From: Tragulus kanchil
Lineage: Eukaryota; Chordata; Mammalia; Artiodactyla; Tragulidae
Direction: 5' to 3'
DNA length: 64,000 nt
Assembly (NCBI GenBank): GCA_022376925.1
Contig: JAIOJX010000005.1
Coordinates: forward strand, 8,460,501-8,524,500
Under the pieces are notes generated by a model, which saw nothing but the letters and a program-made list of their open reading frames with translations, did not search any database and was not told the origin of the DNA. The stretch's first letter is position 1. Each line of letters starts with the position of its first letter. A program made the position numbers and the translations under genes. Shown in pieces: positions 26,702 to 39,180 of this stretch.

Positions 26702-27140
26702 CCTGCCAGTGACTAGAAGACTCACTTACTTGGTCTTAAAATGGAATTAGTCCAGATGGTGCCAATGGGAATTAAGGGCTGCATGGTCTTGGAGCAAATA
26801 CAATGCCTGTCTTATGGAGGTTTTTAATCTCAGAGGTAAATGAGGGAAATGGGGCTTTCTGGGACCTGGCCACACATTCCCTGGTGATTATAGTACCAAA
26901 TACTCATGATTCAAAGTGACTGGTTATCAGATACCAGAAACATCTTCTAAATCACTAAAGGATTTAAAGATCTGCTTGATGGTCCCATGGATTGAAATTA
27001 ATCGTTTTAAAGTCATTTATTGTATTTCTGAGCCTACAGCTACATAAGTTTTCAATAATCTTGGTCACGTATATCACTGGAAGCAAAGACAAATTAACTT
27101 CTTCTAGAAAGCCATCCTGTTTATGTTGCTTACAGAACCT

Positions 27141-27342
27141 CTTAGTTGCTAAGTCGTGTTGAACTCTTCGGTGACCCCATGGACTGTAGCCTGCCAGGCT
27201 CCTCTGTCCATGCGATTGCCCAGGCAAGAATACTGGAGTGGGTGCCATTTCTTTCTCCAGGGATCTTCCCAATCCAGAGATCAAGCCCACATTTCCCGCT
27301 TGGCAGGCAGATTCTTTACCACTGAGCCCCCAGAGAAGCCCT
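27141..27342 (-). mobile_element. Bov-tA SINE (copy A)
   Basis: Minus-strand unit: ttagttgctaagtcgtgttg, ccaggcaagaatactggag, and reversed head 'accactgagcccccagagaa'. Copy A lacks single G bases that copy B has (gagtgggtgccatt against aagtggggtgccatt). Confidence 0.9.
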
Positions 27343-28302
27343 TCTACTGTGTATATCCTAGACAAATTCCTGGAACTCTTTGCAAACAGGCATACTTAAG
27401 AGTGCTTCCTTCTTTATTCTGGAAGCTTAGAATTTGACATCAGAGTTAAAACACATTCTCACTATACACACTGCATTCAGGGGTTAGGAAAACCCAGAGG
27501 CCTCCTGCACTCCCCTAATCTTGCCTTTTAAATGATTCCCTATACAATTGTCTGGTGATAGAAACAATCATCTTCCAGTCTTGAGGTGCCAGCTCAAATC
27601 TGAAATGCACAGTCTGACTGAAGCAGTCTTTACATTTTTATCACTCATCTCAACTTTAATGCAAGTAACTCTGAGTACAAAAAATTGTCTGATGAACAAG
27701 TGGCTTTTAACCTATGAGCTCACCCTTATGACTCATCAGATTTCCTACGTTTCAGCCCTCTGCTCCTTTTCTGATGAAAAGCTCAGGACTCACACTTTAT
27801 AAGGCATTGTAAGGAAGGATTAAGCCACCGGCAGTTACAGAGATCTGTCTGTGATAAGAAACCTGCCAGTGACTAGAAGACTCACTTACTTGGTCTTAAA
27901 ATGGAATTAGTCCAGATGGTGCCAATGGGAATTAAGGGCTGCATGGTCTTGGAGCAAATACAATGCCTGTCTTATGGAGGTTTTTAATCTCAGAGGTAAA
28001 TGAGGGAAATGGGGCTTTCTGGGACCTGGCCACACATTCCCTGGTGATTATAGTACCAAATACTCATGATTCAAAGTGACTGGTTATCAGATACCAGAAA
28101 CATCTTCTAAATCACTAAAGGATTTAAAGATCTGCTTGATGGTCCCATGGATTGAAATTAATCGTTTTAAAGTCATTTATTGTATTTCTGAGCCTACAGC
28201 TACATAAGTTTTCAATAATCTTGGTCACGTATATCACTGGAAGCAAAGACAAATTAACTTCTTCTAGAAAGCCATCCTGTTTATGTTGCTTACAGAACCT
28301 CT

Positions 28303-28504
28303 TAGTTGCTAAGTCGTGTTGAACTCTTCGGTGACCCCATGGACTGTAGCCTGCCAGGCTCCTCTGTCCATGCGATTGCCCAGGCAAGAATACTGAAGTG
28401 GGGTGCCATTTCTTTCTCCAGGGGATCTTCCCAATCCAGAGATCAAGCCCACATTTCCCGCTTGGCAGGCAGATTCTTTACCACTGAGCCCCCAGAGAAG
28501 CCCT
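28303..28504 (-). mobile_element. Bov-tA SINE (copy B)
   Basis: Duplication 6 image of the SINE at 27141-27342. Confidence 0.9.
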
Positions 28505-28937
28505 TCTACTGTGTATATCCTAGACAAATTCCTGGAACTCTTTGCAAACAGGCATACTTAAGAGTGCTTCCTTCTTTATTCTGGAAGCTTAGAATTTGAC
28601 ATCAGAGTTAAAACACATTCTCACTATACACACTGCATTCAGGGGTTAGGAAAACCCAGAGGCCTCCTGCACTCCCCTAATCTTGCCTTTTAAATGATTC
28701 CCTATACAATTGTCTGGTGATAGAAACAATCATCTTCCAGTCTTGAGGTGCCAGCTCAAATCTGAAAAAATGCACAGTCTGACTGAAGCAGTCTTTACAT
28801 TTTTTATCACTCATCTCAACTTTAATGCAAGTAACGATTCTGAGAGTGACCTAGAGTAGAGAGGTGAATTGGGGTTACTGGGTGGCTATTGGGCAATAAG
28901 GAGGACAGATTCGCTGAGAGTGGAAATGAATCAATCC

Positions 28938-29045
28938 TGTTGTTCGGCTTCCAAGTCGTGTCTGACTTTGCAACCCCGTGGACGGCAGCACGCCAGGCTT
29001 CCCCGTCCTTCACCATCTCCCAGTTTGCTCACACTCGGGTCCGCG
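28938..29045 (-). mobile_element. Bov-A type SINE fragment (copy A; copy B at 30075-30183)
   Basis: 'cttccaagtcgtgtctgac', 'ggcagcacgccaggcttccc' and 'caccatctcccagtttgctc' match the Bov-A/ART2-like unit reversed. Repeated once by duplication 7. Confidence 0.85.
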
Positions 29046-29375
29046 GACCAGTTCTGACTTGGCTCAATTCAACAACTGCGCACAGGATGGCCTTGCTCTC
29101 AGTCATGAATCCAGTGTAATTCCTTTGAAAGAAGGAGCTTCCTCCTTTCTGTAGCTAGGAATAGAATTCAAGACCAGCTCTCATTTCCAGAAGGGATATG
29201 AAGGAGATCCTTCTGGAAGTTTATGAGGATAGGTGTTCTTTTTAAACTGTTTGGTAGGATGTACTAGTGACACCACTGGACTGGGGTTTCTCCTTCTGGA
29301 ATGTTTCTGGATGACTACCTTGTAGAGAAAAAGCAAGTAGATTAGCCCCCAGCTTGTGGCTGATTGCCTAGTAAC

Positions 29376-29545
29376 TGCTAAGGGGTGGCGGGTTTCTTTT
29401 CTGAGGGTGACAAAAATATTCTAAAATCAGCTTGTGGTGATGGCTGCAGAGTCGTGTGAATACACTAAAACATGGGACTGTTCACTTTGAGAGAGTGAAC
29501 TCTACGGTATGTGAATTACATTTTCGCAAAGCTGCTTAAAGAACA
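29376..29545 (+). repeat. Ancient L1 3'-end fragment (copy A; copy B ~30513-30680)
   Basis: 'gacaaaaatattctaaaatc', 'ttgtggtgatggctgcagag', 'gtgaatacactaaaacatgg' and 'ggtatgtgaattacatttt' follow the well-known 3' end of old mammalian L1 elements. Confidence 0.65.
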
Positions 29546-31009
29546 ACTATTTATTCCATTCATCATCTCTACTGTTTCTGTTTTCAGTATTTATTAATTG
29601 CTGCTTTTTCCTTTCTTTTAAATTTCTTTAGGTTTGCCCATTTTTTCTAGCTTAGGTTGTGAATTTAATTCATTCATCTTCAAGTTTTAATTAGCTTAAA
29701 GTTTATATTAACTTTTAAAAACATTTCTAGCTATATCTAACAATTTTTAAAAATAATACGTTTATTCTGTTGTGAATATTTTGTAGCCATCATACATTTC
29801 TATGTCTCTAAAATTATAACTTCCAAATACATAAACTATATGAATATTTTGCAATGTCTACTGTGAAAAACATTCCAGTCTTGAGGTGCCAGCTCAAATC
29901 TGAAAATGCACAGTCTGACTGAAGCAGTCTTTACATTTTTTATCACTCATCTCAACTTTAATGCAAGTAACGATTCTGAGAGTGACCTAGAGTAGAGAGG
30001 TGAATTGGGGTTACTGGGTGGCTATTGGGCAATAAGGAGGACAGATTCGCTGAGAGTGGAAATGAATCAATCCTGTTGTTCGGCTTCCAAGTCGTGTCTG
30101 ACTTTGCAACCCCGTGGACGCAGCACGCCAGGCTTCCCCGTCCTTCACCATCTCCCAGTTTGCTCACACTCGGGTCCGCGGACCAGTTCTGACTTGGCTC
30201 AATTCAACAACTGCGCACAGGATGGCCTTGCTCTCAGTCATGAATCCAGTGTAATTCCTTTGAAAGAAGGAGCTTCCTCCTTTCTGTAGCTAGGAATAGA
30301 ATTCAAGACCAGCTCTCATTTCCAGAAGGGATATGAAGGAGATCCTTCTGGAAGTTTATGAGGATAGGTGTTCTTTTTAAACTGTTTGGTAGGATGTACT
30401 AGTGACACCACTGGACTGGGGTTTCTCCTTCTGGAATGTTTCTGGATGACTACCTTGTAGAGAAAAAGCAAGTAGATTAGCCCCCAGCTTGTGGCTGATT
30501 GCCTAGTAACTGCTAAGGGGTGGCGGGTTTCTTTTCTGAGGGTGACAAAAATATTCTAAAATCAGCTTGTGGTGATGGCTGCAGAGTCGTGTGAATACAC
30601 TAAAACATGGGACTGTTCACTTTGAGAGAGTGAACTCTACGGTATGTGAATTACATTTTCGCAAAGCTGCTTAAAGAACAACTATTTATTCCATTCATCA
30701 TCTCTACTGTTTCTGTTTTCAGTATTTATTAATTGCTGCTTTTTCCTTTCTTTTAAATTTCTTTAGGTTTGCCCATTTTTTCTAGCTTAGGTTGTGAATT
30801 TAATTCATTCATCTTCAAGTTTTAATTAGCTTAAAGTTTATATTAACTTTTAAAAACATTTCTAGCTATATCTAACAATTTTTAAAAATAATACGTTTAT
30901 TCTGTTGTGAATATTTTGTAGCCATCATACATTTCTATGTCTCTAAAATTATAACTTCCAAATACATAAACTATATGAATATTTTGCAATGTCTACTGTG
31001 ATTTCTGGT

Positions 31010-32480
31010 TTTCCCATGAGCTATTCAGGAGTACACATAAAAGTTTTTAAAATATGTGCTTAAAATATGTGCTTTACTATTTCTTGATGGGCTTTTATTT
31101 ACTATTATGTAGTACTAGAATTCATTAGTGTTGTTGTGTGTGAAATTCTATTTTGTCTTATATGGATATTGCTATACAAAATTTCTCTGGTTATTAACTG
31201 AATGAAACCACTGTTCCCATAACTTTTCATCATCTGTATGACTGTATTTTTTATTTTGTTTAGGGTTTCTTATAAACAGCAAGTAGCTGGATTCTCTGTC
31301 CTTTATCGGACAATTTTATTCCATTTCATTGGTATAATCACTGATGTATTTGCATTTATTTCTACCATCTTATTTTTTTCCTATTTTTGTTGGATATATA
31401 TACACATATATACATATTCTTCCATGATCTTTGTGGGTAAAATTGTGTTTTTGTGATTGTTACTGTTGCCATTGTTCTCTTAAATACTATCCACATACCT
31501 TTTTTCTCTAGTCTGTTGGTCTGGAAGCATTTCTATTATTTTCATTTTATTATTTCTATTATTTTAATTGCCATCTCCAATCTTTGACTATAATATTTTC
31601 AGCAAAGTCCAAATTTATTTAAGAAATTTTGGAATCTTACAAACTCCCTGGGCATATTTAACTACTCATTCAACAACCACTTCCAGGAGATTTTAAACTT
31701 TGCCCTAAAACTGCTAAAATAACTTCTAAGATAGTTGATATTGCATGAAATTAATCAACATGTTTTGTGAGTATTATGTTTACCATCCTTTCTTGTATCC
31801 CATGCCCTCCCTCTGGGTCCATTTTTAAAAACTTGAACACAGCCTTTATTATTTGTGCTCCTAAATATCAATGGATGGTAAATTCTCTCATTCTTTCTTT
31901 ATGAATCTACAGCCACCTTTATTTCTCTTATTTTTTAAAATGATAGTCTGTCTGGGTATGAGAGTCTAGACTGAGATCATATCACTTAGCATTTTAAGTA
32001 CATTATTCTTCTATCTCCTGATATCTACTGTTGCTATCAATTTCTCGGTTCTTTGTAAGTAATCTGTCTTTTTTACACCTGTCTCTGTTAAGATTTCTTC
32101 CCTCTCCCTTTGTTCTTGATGATTTGTAGTCTCACTACATTTGTAACTTCTGTAGTAATTAGTATTTATTTATCCCCGAGTGCTTAGACTTAATTTTTAC
32201 TCTGAGGACTTATATCTTTCTGCAGTTGTGGATAAACATTAGCAAATCTCTCTTCATATATTGCTCTTCTACCTTTCTGGTAAATTCTATTAAACAAATT
32301 AGACTGTCTTGTCATGTTTTTGTCTTTCTGTGATGCAGTCTAGTAGAATCCTCGGGGCTACCTTTTGGTTCCCTGGTTCTGTACGGTCTAGCTGTTTATG
32401 AGAACGTTCTCATGTCTACGTGTTTTACGTTGTCTCTTTTAGGTCTACCAGTTTTGTTTCCTTTCTTCCAGTTTTATTTT
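31010..32480 (-). repeat. AT-rich ancient L1 fragment
   Basis: Long AT-rich region without duplications. Words such as 'gtttcttataaacagcaagt', 'gatgtatttgcatttatttc', 'agtaatctgtctttttta' and 'ctcttcatatattgctcttc' are diverged forms of reversed old L1 sequence. Many indels; nothing codes. Confidence 0.6.
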
Positions 32481-33284
32481 TAGTGGATGCTATTCTTTAA
32501 CTTACTTCCTTTATCATCCTGGAAGTCCCTTGTCAGGCTATTCTTGTACTTTAGCTTTGGCTAAATGTATACCCTTCTTTATATTGATTTATATGGGCTC
32601 TCTGTCTTAGCATTCTTTTCTTTGGCTTTGATATCATGGATTCTAGGCTCATTTTGAGAAGGAATTTTTTCTTTTTCTTTTTGCATTTTCTGCTTAGCCC
32701 TCTCCCTCTGGTTTTTATAATTGCCTCCATCTGGCTTCTTGGGGCTTGCTGACCAGACAAGTCTTAGGTTACAAGTTCTGGGCTCACATACCTCAAGGAT
32801 TATGGGTCAAGGATTAAGGTTTATGGCCAGTTCCTGGAGATGGGACTTTCTTTTTATGTCCTAGCAATTCAAAGAGGCAATATTCCCAGGCAACAATTAG
32901 CAGAGTTTTTCTCAGTCTTTATTATTATTACTACTACTACTATTATTTTTTAATAAGGGGAAGTTCTACCTGAGTATGCATCTTGAGAGCCTTGCCACTT
33001 TGTATAGAGTAATTTTAATGGCCACAGCCTCAGAGGAGCAAAGCTCCCAGGTGTGCTTGCGTGCTGCCCCAGCAGCAGGCCCAGATCTTTGTGCCACAAG
33101 CTACTGACGACCTTGCTTTTCTGGTCAGCATACCGGGTCCATGCAGGTGTCTACTGTGTGCTGGACCTACTTAGGTCACTTTACTTTTTATTTATACTTT
33201 GCCTATCATTGTGTTTATTTGAGGCGGGAGGGACTGAGTATACAAAGCCTGTACTTACTATGATTGATGGTGTACAACTCTAGG
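32481..33284. other. Unassigned AT-rich sequence with a trinucleotide run
   Basis: No gene recognised. A (TTA/CTA)n run stands at about 32919-32950. Confidence 0.45.
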
Positions 33285-33462
33285 GCGTGTGAGCTTCGGC
33301 AGCTGCAGCCTGCAGGCTCTAACGCACAGCTCAGCAAACTGGGGCACACAGGCTCAGCCGCTCCGAGGCATGGGGGACCTTCCCAGACCAGGGGTCAGAC
33401 CCACATCCCTGCACTGGCAGGCCGATTCTTATCCGCTAGGCCAGCCACCAGGCCAGTCCATA
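33285..33462 (-). mobile_element. CHR-type SINE
   Basis: 'ctcagccgctccgaggcatg', 'cttcccagaccaggggtcag', 'ctgcactggcaggccgattc' and the reversed head 'gccaccaggccagtcc'. Diverged. Confidence 0.75.
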
Positions 33463-34324
33463 AACACCTTCTTAACGCTTTCTTAAACTCTGGAGCAATT
33501 TGTCCAAGAGCGATAAAATACAAGCCGCATGTATACTGTCTCATTTTCTAGCAAATACACTAAAAATATGTTTTAAAAACAAGTAAAATGAAATCTCATT
33601 ATGTTTTCGTTAACCTAATATTATCATTTTAAAATAAAATCGATGTAAGATTATTGACGCGGTATCTTTCTTCTTTTCACACTGAATCTTTGAAGTCTAG
33701 TGTGTATCTTACACTCACAGCACCTTGCAATTCGTAGGAGCCATGTTTCAAACACTGCAAAGCCCCGTGTGGCCAGAGGCCTCTAGACTGGACGGTGCAA
33801 ACGTAGTGTTTATGAAACAACGAGAACTCTCAGCACCACTGTCGCCACTTCAGATCTGCAAAACCTTTTTTGTTCCAAGAATTTCATTAAGTAATGAAGA
33901 CACACACACACACACCACAAAATTGAGATGGCCTCAGGGGCTGTCTGGTCCTCTGTCTTACGTCGGTCATCACAATGCTGGTGTATATGGAGAATGGTTC
34001 TTATCTGCGTTTCTGAATTGAAGGAAGATAGAGAAAAGCCTTGTGTGAACAAAACGACAACAGGAATAAGACCATCTTTCCGCCTCGACAAAACTGGTTT
34101 CTGAAAAGTCAGTTTTGGATTCTTTCTGAGTGACAGGAAATGAGAATGCATAGGGTTCGAAATGGTCATTGCTCTAATTACCTGATACATTAAGAAGTTA
34201 AACTCCATTTACTCTCCAAAAGCATTCGAAGTTGCTAAGAGAAATGTAAGGTATGATGGAGTTTTAGAAGTTTACATGGATTCTTTGGGTTAAGATTAAT
34301 GTTCAATTCCCCTCAAAGGGCATC
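33463..34324. other. Unassigned sequence with a short (CA)n
   Basis: No gene recognised. A (CA)n run of ~8 units lies at 33899-33916. Confidence 0.45.
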
Positions 34325-34545
34325 TGGCTTTTCTGGGGGTGGCGCTAGTGGTAAAGAACCACCTGCCAATCAGGAGACCAAAGAGACGTGGGTTTGACCC
34401 CTGGATCAGGACGATCCCCTGGAGAAGGGCATGGCAACCCACTCCAGTATTCTCGCCTGGAGAACCCCCAGGGACAGAGGAACCTGGTGGGCGACAGTCC
34501 ATGGGTTGCAAAGGGTCGGACACAACTGAGCAACTGAGCATGCAC
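34325..34545 (+). mobile_element. Bov-tA SINE
   Basis: 'gctagtggtaaagaaccacc', 'ggcaacccactccagtattc', 'gacagaggaacctggtggg' and 'ggtcggacacaactgagcaa' give a nearly full-length unit on the plus strand. Confidence 0.92.
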
Positions 34546-35202
34546 ACGGCATCTAACAACGCTCCTGACAGCCTGTTCACCGTTGGACATCCCAGGCATC
34601 TCAGGTAGCGAGGTAGGTCTGACCTCCTTGGCCCAGTGTGGGCACTACTAATCTTGGCTACTTTCCAGAGAAAATAATCCTTTCAAAGTACTTGGTTATG
34701 CTGTTAGATCATTTGGTTCCTAAACCATGGGACTACCTTCTCTTAAGATCTCGAAATCACATTTTATAGAACTACTTATTTTTACTGCTTAGAAACATTG
34801 ATAGTTCATTGACTTCCTGACTTTTTTTATGGCCAGTTTTTAGACGTGCTCATTTGTCGCATCTTTTCAAATGCCTTCCTTGGTGGGGAGTGGTTTTCCC
34901 CAGGAATTCCCAAGCATGTAGCATTTAATGAGCACAATACCAGTAATTACTCCGGGATATACAGCCCCTTTCTCTCTGGAATCTCTAAATGGTTTCCAGA
35001 TTGGTGGGGGATTGGTTTTCAAAAGCTCCTTGTGGAGTAGGAAGAGGAGAGAATTAGTTCCCAATCAAGGCAGCAGGGAGTGACGCTCCGGACAGGACGC
35101 AGCGTCCCCTACGTCCCTCAGTCCATCTGTGCTGCAGTGCCTCCACCCTGCCCAGAGGCTCCACGGAGCTGAAAGGCACCTCTTTGGCCAAGTCTCCTCT
35201 TA
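34546..35202. other. Unassigned intergenic sequence
   Basis: No gene or repeat recognised. Confidence 0.4.
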
Positions 35203-37395
35203 TGCTGGCTAGGGAGCCATCATGCCCTCATCACAGCTGGCCGTGACAGGTTCCAGGGATTCAGAAACTGCTCTTGACATGATGGGAAGCGTTCTTACAT
35301 CCGAGCATCAGGAATGAGCCACCTCCTACATCAGGAGGAAGCACTACTGCCCCCAACCCCGGCTCTTCCTATCTCAGTTTCCAGGACCTATGCTCCCGAG
35401 GGCATTGGTCACCACATCGCACGCTACATACTTGTTCATTTTCTGCTCTGACACAGAGCGTGTAACCTCCATGAGGTCCCTAGCTTTGTCGGTTTTATTC
35501 ACAGGTGCGTTTCTTGCCCAGGCACTTAGGAGGAGCTCAGTAAGTCTCTACTGAATGAAAGAATGGATTAGCAACAACATTCACCTTAGAGATCGACTGA
35601 GGATTTGATGATGTCAAATGCTCAGTCAAGCCCAGGACCTGGCCTGCAGTAAACAGTCTACCAAAGGTGGGCATTTGGAAGACATGCATTACCATTCCAT
35701 GGTCCCTTACCTGGAAAGCTGTTAGAACTCAGAACCCTTGCTTCAACCACAGACTTTAAGCCTCAGGGTTAAGGCACACTCCTTCAATGACTGAGGCAAA
35801 GACCTGGGCCTGTCCTGAGTCCCATGGTCTCTAGGGCAGCTGACCACATTGAGGGGTTTTCCAGTAAATCTCACACAGTCTCCAAGTCTTCGAGCTGCCC
35901 AGGGGGACTGCTGCTGAGAAGCAGAGTGGGGGAGCCCATGATAACACCAGCACGGAGCTTCCAGTGGACAGAAGGGTAGAAACGGCTTTGGTCCCTCTGG
36001 CTGGGGCTTATCCAACCGGCTTTCCTAAAAGGTGCTTTGCCCTTACTTGACCATGGTGAGAACTGGGTGGATGGGGATAGAGGAGAGTCTGGGGCGAGTC
36101 CTTCCGGGACTCCTGAATCCCCACTGGGGCCGGTGGTGAGAGCTGAAACAGCAGAGTCAGAGTGGCATTGGCGCTCCCAGCCCAGCCCCTCATCTTTAGA
36201 AAGAGCACCTGGCCATTCCTGTGACTCCTCTCCAGCCTCGGAGGAGGCTCACCTGAGAGCGAGCGAGTGAGAGTTAAGCGACCATCTTATCTGCGAGGCT
36301 GGGTTCTTACCCTTATCGGCTAGGAGCCATCAGCCCTGGCCGTGACAGGTTCCAGGGATTCAGAAACTGCTCTTGACATGATGGGAAGCGTTCTACATCC
36401 GAGCATCAGGAATGAGCCACCTCCTACATCAGGAGGAAGCACTACTGCCCCCAACCCCGGCTCTTCCTATCTCAGTTTCCAGGACCTATGCTCCCGAGGG
36501 CATTGGTCACCACATCGCACGCTACATACTTGTTCATTTTCTGCTCTGACACAGAGCGTGTAACCTCCATGAGGTCCCTAGCTTTGTCGGTTTTATTCAC
36601 AGGTGCGTTTCTTGCCCAGGCACTTAGGAGGAGCTCAGTAAGTCTCTACTGAATGAAAGAATGGATTAGCAACAACATTCACCTTAGAGATCGACTGAGG
36701 ATTTGATGATGTCAAATGCTCAGTCAAGCCCAGGACCTGGCCTGCAGTAAACAGTCTACCAAAGGTGGGCATTTGGAAGACATGCATTACCATTCCATGG
36801 TCCCTTACCTGGAAAGCTGTTAGAACTCAGAACCCTTGCTTCAACCACAGACTTTAAGCCTCAGGGTTAAGGCACACTCCTTCAATGACTGAGGCAAAGA
36901 CCTGGGCCTGTCCTGAGTCCCATGGTCTCTAGGGCAGCTGACCACATTGAGGGGTTTTCCAGTAAATCTCACACAGTCTCCAAGTCTTCGAGCTGCCCAG
37001 GGGGACTGCTGCTGAGAAGCAGAGTGGGGGAGCCCATGATAACACCAGCACGGAGCTTCCAGTGGACAGAAGGGTAGAAACGGCTTTGGTCCCTCTGGCT
37101 GGGGCTTATCCAACCGGCTTTCCTAAAAGGTGCTTTGCCCTTACTTGACCATGGTGAGAACTGGGTGGATGGGGATAGAGGAGAGTCTGGGGCGAGTCCT
37201 TCCGGGACTCCTGAATCCCCACTGGGGCCGGTGGTGAGAGCTGAAACAGCAGAGTCAGAGTGGCATTGGCGCTCCCAGCCCAGCCCCTCATCTTTAGAAA
37301 GAGCACCTGGCCATTCCTGTGACTCCTCTCCAGCCTCGTGGAGGAGGCTCACCTGAGAGCGAGCGAGTGAGAGTTAAGCGACCATCTTATCTGCG
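35203..37395 (+). repeat. Direct duplication 8 (two copies of ~1090 bp)
   Basis: Copy A 35203-36295 and copy B ~36317-37395, offset 1099-1100. The start of copy B (cggctaggagccatcagccctggcc, split across 36317-36341) is a deleted form of copy A (gctagggagccatcatgccctcatcacagctggcc, 35205-35240). The end of copy A (cctcggaggagg) lacks two bases of copy B (cctcgtggaggagg). An L2/MIR-like tail lies at ~35510-35570 in copy A and again in copy B. Confidence 0.95.
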
Positions 37396-38865
37396 TCTCA
37401 GAGTGAACACGCTAAAATCAGTGGCACTGCAAGAATGCAATATTAAGCTGACAAGCACTCCTGAAAGCTCCAGGCGTGGGCAGGTGTAAGATCACTTCCA
37501 ACCGGCTAGTAATAACATGTAATTAATGAGACAAAGACGTGAAAACCACTTTGGAGTTGTGTGCACTGTGTGAGCTTTTGCTATCAGTGCTAGTGCTCAG
37601 CCTGTAGTTTTCAGGCATATAAGAAAAGGGAGGTGAAAGGATTTCCGAGACACGGCGTGCAAATCAAGATTTCTACTAAAACATGTACGTGTGCACAGGT
37701 GCGCTGCTACCCATCCATGCATGTGTGTGCACACCTGTACATGCACACACACTGCCTCTGCAAGGTCCTCCTTCTCTCTGATTCCTCGGGGAACCCTAAC
37801 ACTACAAACTCTGCCTGTCCAGCTCCCCTCAGCTGATACCCCCCAGGAATGCCAGGAATGCCCTCCCCGCTGCCGACACCACTGGCTCCAATCCCAGCGC
37901 CTGGAGCATTCTTCCCTAGGCATTTCTGGGAATCCACGTTCTACCGTCTCTAAATGTCTGAGACAAGTCTGTGTGGTCCCCGTTTCTATCACTGGAAATT
38001 TGTTTCTGTAACTGGGAGAGTAGAATAAACCAACCCCTTCCCTCTGCCCCCCTGCCATGCTTCCCTCCCCCAGCAAGGCGAACGCTGTGCCCCGCGGCTC
38101 TTGCCCAGAGGGCCCCAAATCCACTGATGAAGGCTTCTGAGAGTGATGGGATCCCAGGGCAGAAAAGCAGCGTTTCAGAGAGTCTGCACGGCTTCCTGCC
38201 GCTGTCTAGGATGGTGCAGATGCAGGCTTTCTGGGCCCCAGGGCTCCCAGGGCAGCCTGGAGTCCCTCTGGGGGTGAGCAGGGTCAGGGGTGGGGAGGAG
38301 GGGCAAAGACACTTGACACTGTTCAGCACGCCCAGGTACAAATTCCACAGAATGTACTGTATTAGTGTGGAACGGTAATGCCGTACTCAGAAAACATGCT
38401 TGTTCCTGGATAATGAAGCGGATCACATGGTCATTTTTGGAAGCTGTGAGTGTGCCTGGGGCGTGTGTGTGATCCGCAAGCCGCCCCTTCTTTGGCCCAT
38501 GCTGAGACCCCCAAGGAGACTACAAGCGCCTCCCCAACCCCATGCAGTCAAGAAATTCACTGAGCACCTGGAGCGAGTCATACTCTATGGAAAGGAGTGA
38601 GTTCCCACCCCCTGGAGGTCACAGCCCGCCAGGAGGCCAGCGAGCCCAGGCAGAGGGCACCAGCGGAGGGGGCAGGGGGCTGACAGCGCCCGCCTAGATG
38701 AGTAAGACGGCTGCAGCACTGATGTCAAAGCTAATTCTAGAAAACCATCCCTCTCCCCTGAGCATGAACAATTTCCTGTAACTACTGTATTGAGAAATCT
38801 AATCTCGTGAGGGTTTTGTTTTTTGGTCCCTTCCCTGACTAATTTGTTTTTCTGGGTTTTGCCTG
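37396..38865. other. Unassigned intergenic sequence
   Basis: No gene or SINE recognised. Frames at 37597-38124 (minus) and 37971-38378 (plus) have no known domain and overlap each other on opposite strands. A TG/CA-rich patch lies at 37685-37755. Confidence 0.4.
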
Positions 38866-38918
38866 TGCGTGTGTGTGTGTGTGTGTGTGTGTTCGTGTGT
38901 GTGTGCGTGTGCGCGCGC
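38866..38918. repeat. (GT)n microsatellite with a GC-alternating end
   Basis: Perfect GT run with a 'ttcgtg' interruption, ending in gtgcgcgcgc. Alternating purine-pyrimidine throughout. Confidence 0.95.
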
Positions 38919-38987
38919 CCAGGAGACCCCTGGCATAGCCTGAGGTCACTTCTACTCTTTCCCAAACCCCGTCAGCGTCCCCACAGC

Positions 38988-39180
38988 CTTACACACACCA
39001 CGCCACGCCCCCAGATACCACCCCGCCCCACAGCCCCAAACCATGACACTGCACACTCCCCCAGATACCACATACACACACCCCAATACACCCCCCAAAT
39101 ACATACTCACACACGCATACACGCCCACACTGAAGACCCCGTACCACACACGCGCGCGCCAGCCCTGTGCACACGCGCAC
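38988..39180. repeat. CA-rich degenerate microsatellite region
   Basis: About 190 bp dominated by CA and ACAC words with CCCC and CG interruptions (cacacacgcgcgcgcc near 39145). It is on the same strand as, and ~70 bp from, the GT run, so the two are inverted complements. Confidence 0.85.

Larger units (their letters stand above)
26541..28835 (+). repeat. Direct duplication 6, chained to duplication 5 (~1130 bp)
   Basis: Copy A 26541-27669 and copy B 27703-28835, offset 1160 rising to 1166. Copy A starts inside copy B of duplication 5, so the ~160-bp segment at 25441-25604 occurs three times (again at 26541-26701 and 27703-27861). Single-base losses are at the junction-proximal ends: gatgaaaagctc and gtaaggaagg at the start of copy B, and ctgaaatgcac at the end of copy A. 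Confidence 0.95.
28735..31001 (+). repeat. Direct duplication 7, chained to duplication 6 (~1130 bp)
   Basis: Copy A 28735-29866 and copy B 29873-31001, offset 1138. Copy A starts inside copy B of duplication 6, so a ~100-bp segment is present three times (starts ~27571, 28735, 29873). A one-base loss in copy B (gtggacgcagc against gtggacggcagc) lies near the start of copy B. Confidence 0.95.

Noticed and set aside
24515..31001. CRISPR-like or satellite array from regularly spaced repeats
   Set aside because: The repeat units are ~1.1 kb of unrelated sequence, two or three copies each, in a ruminant genome. No short direct repeats with spacers are present.
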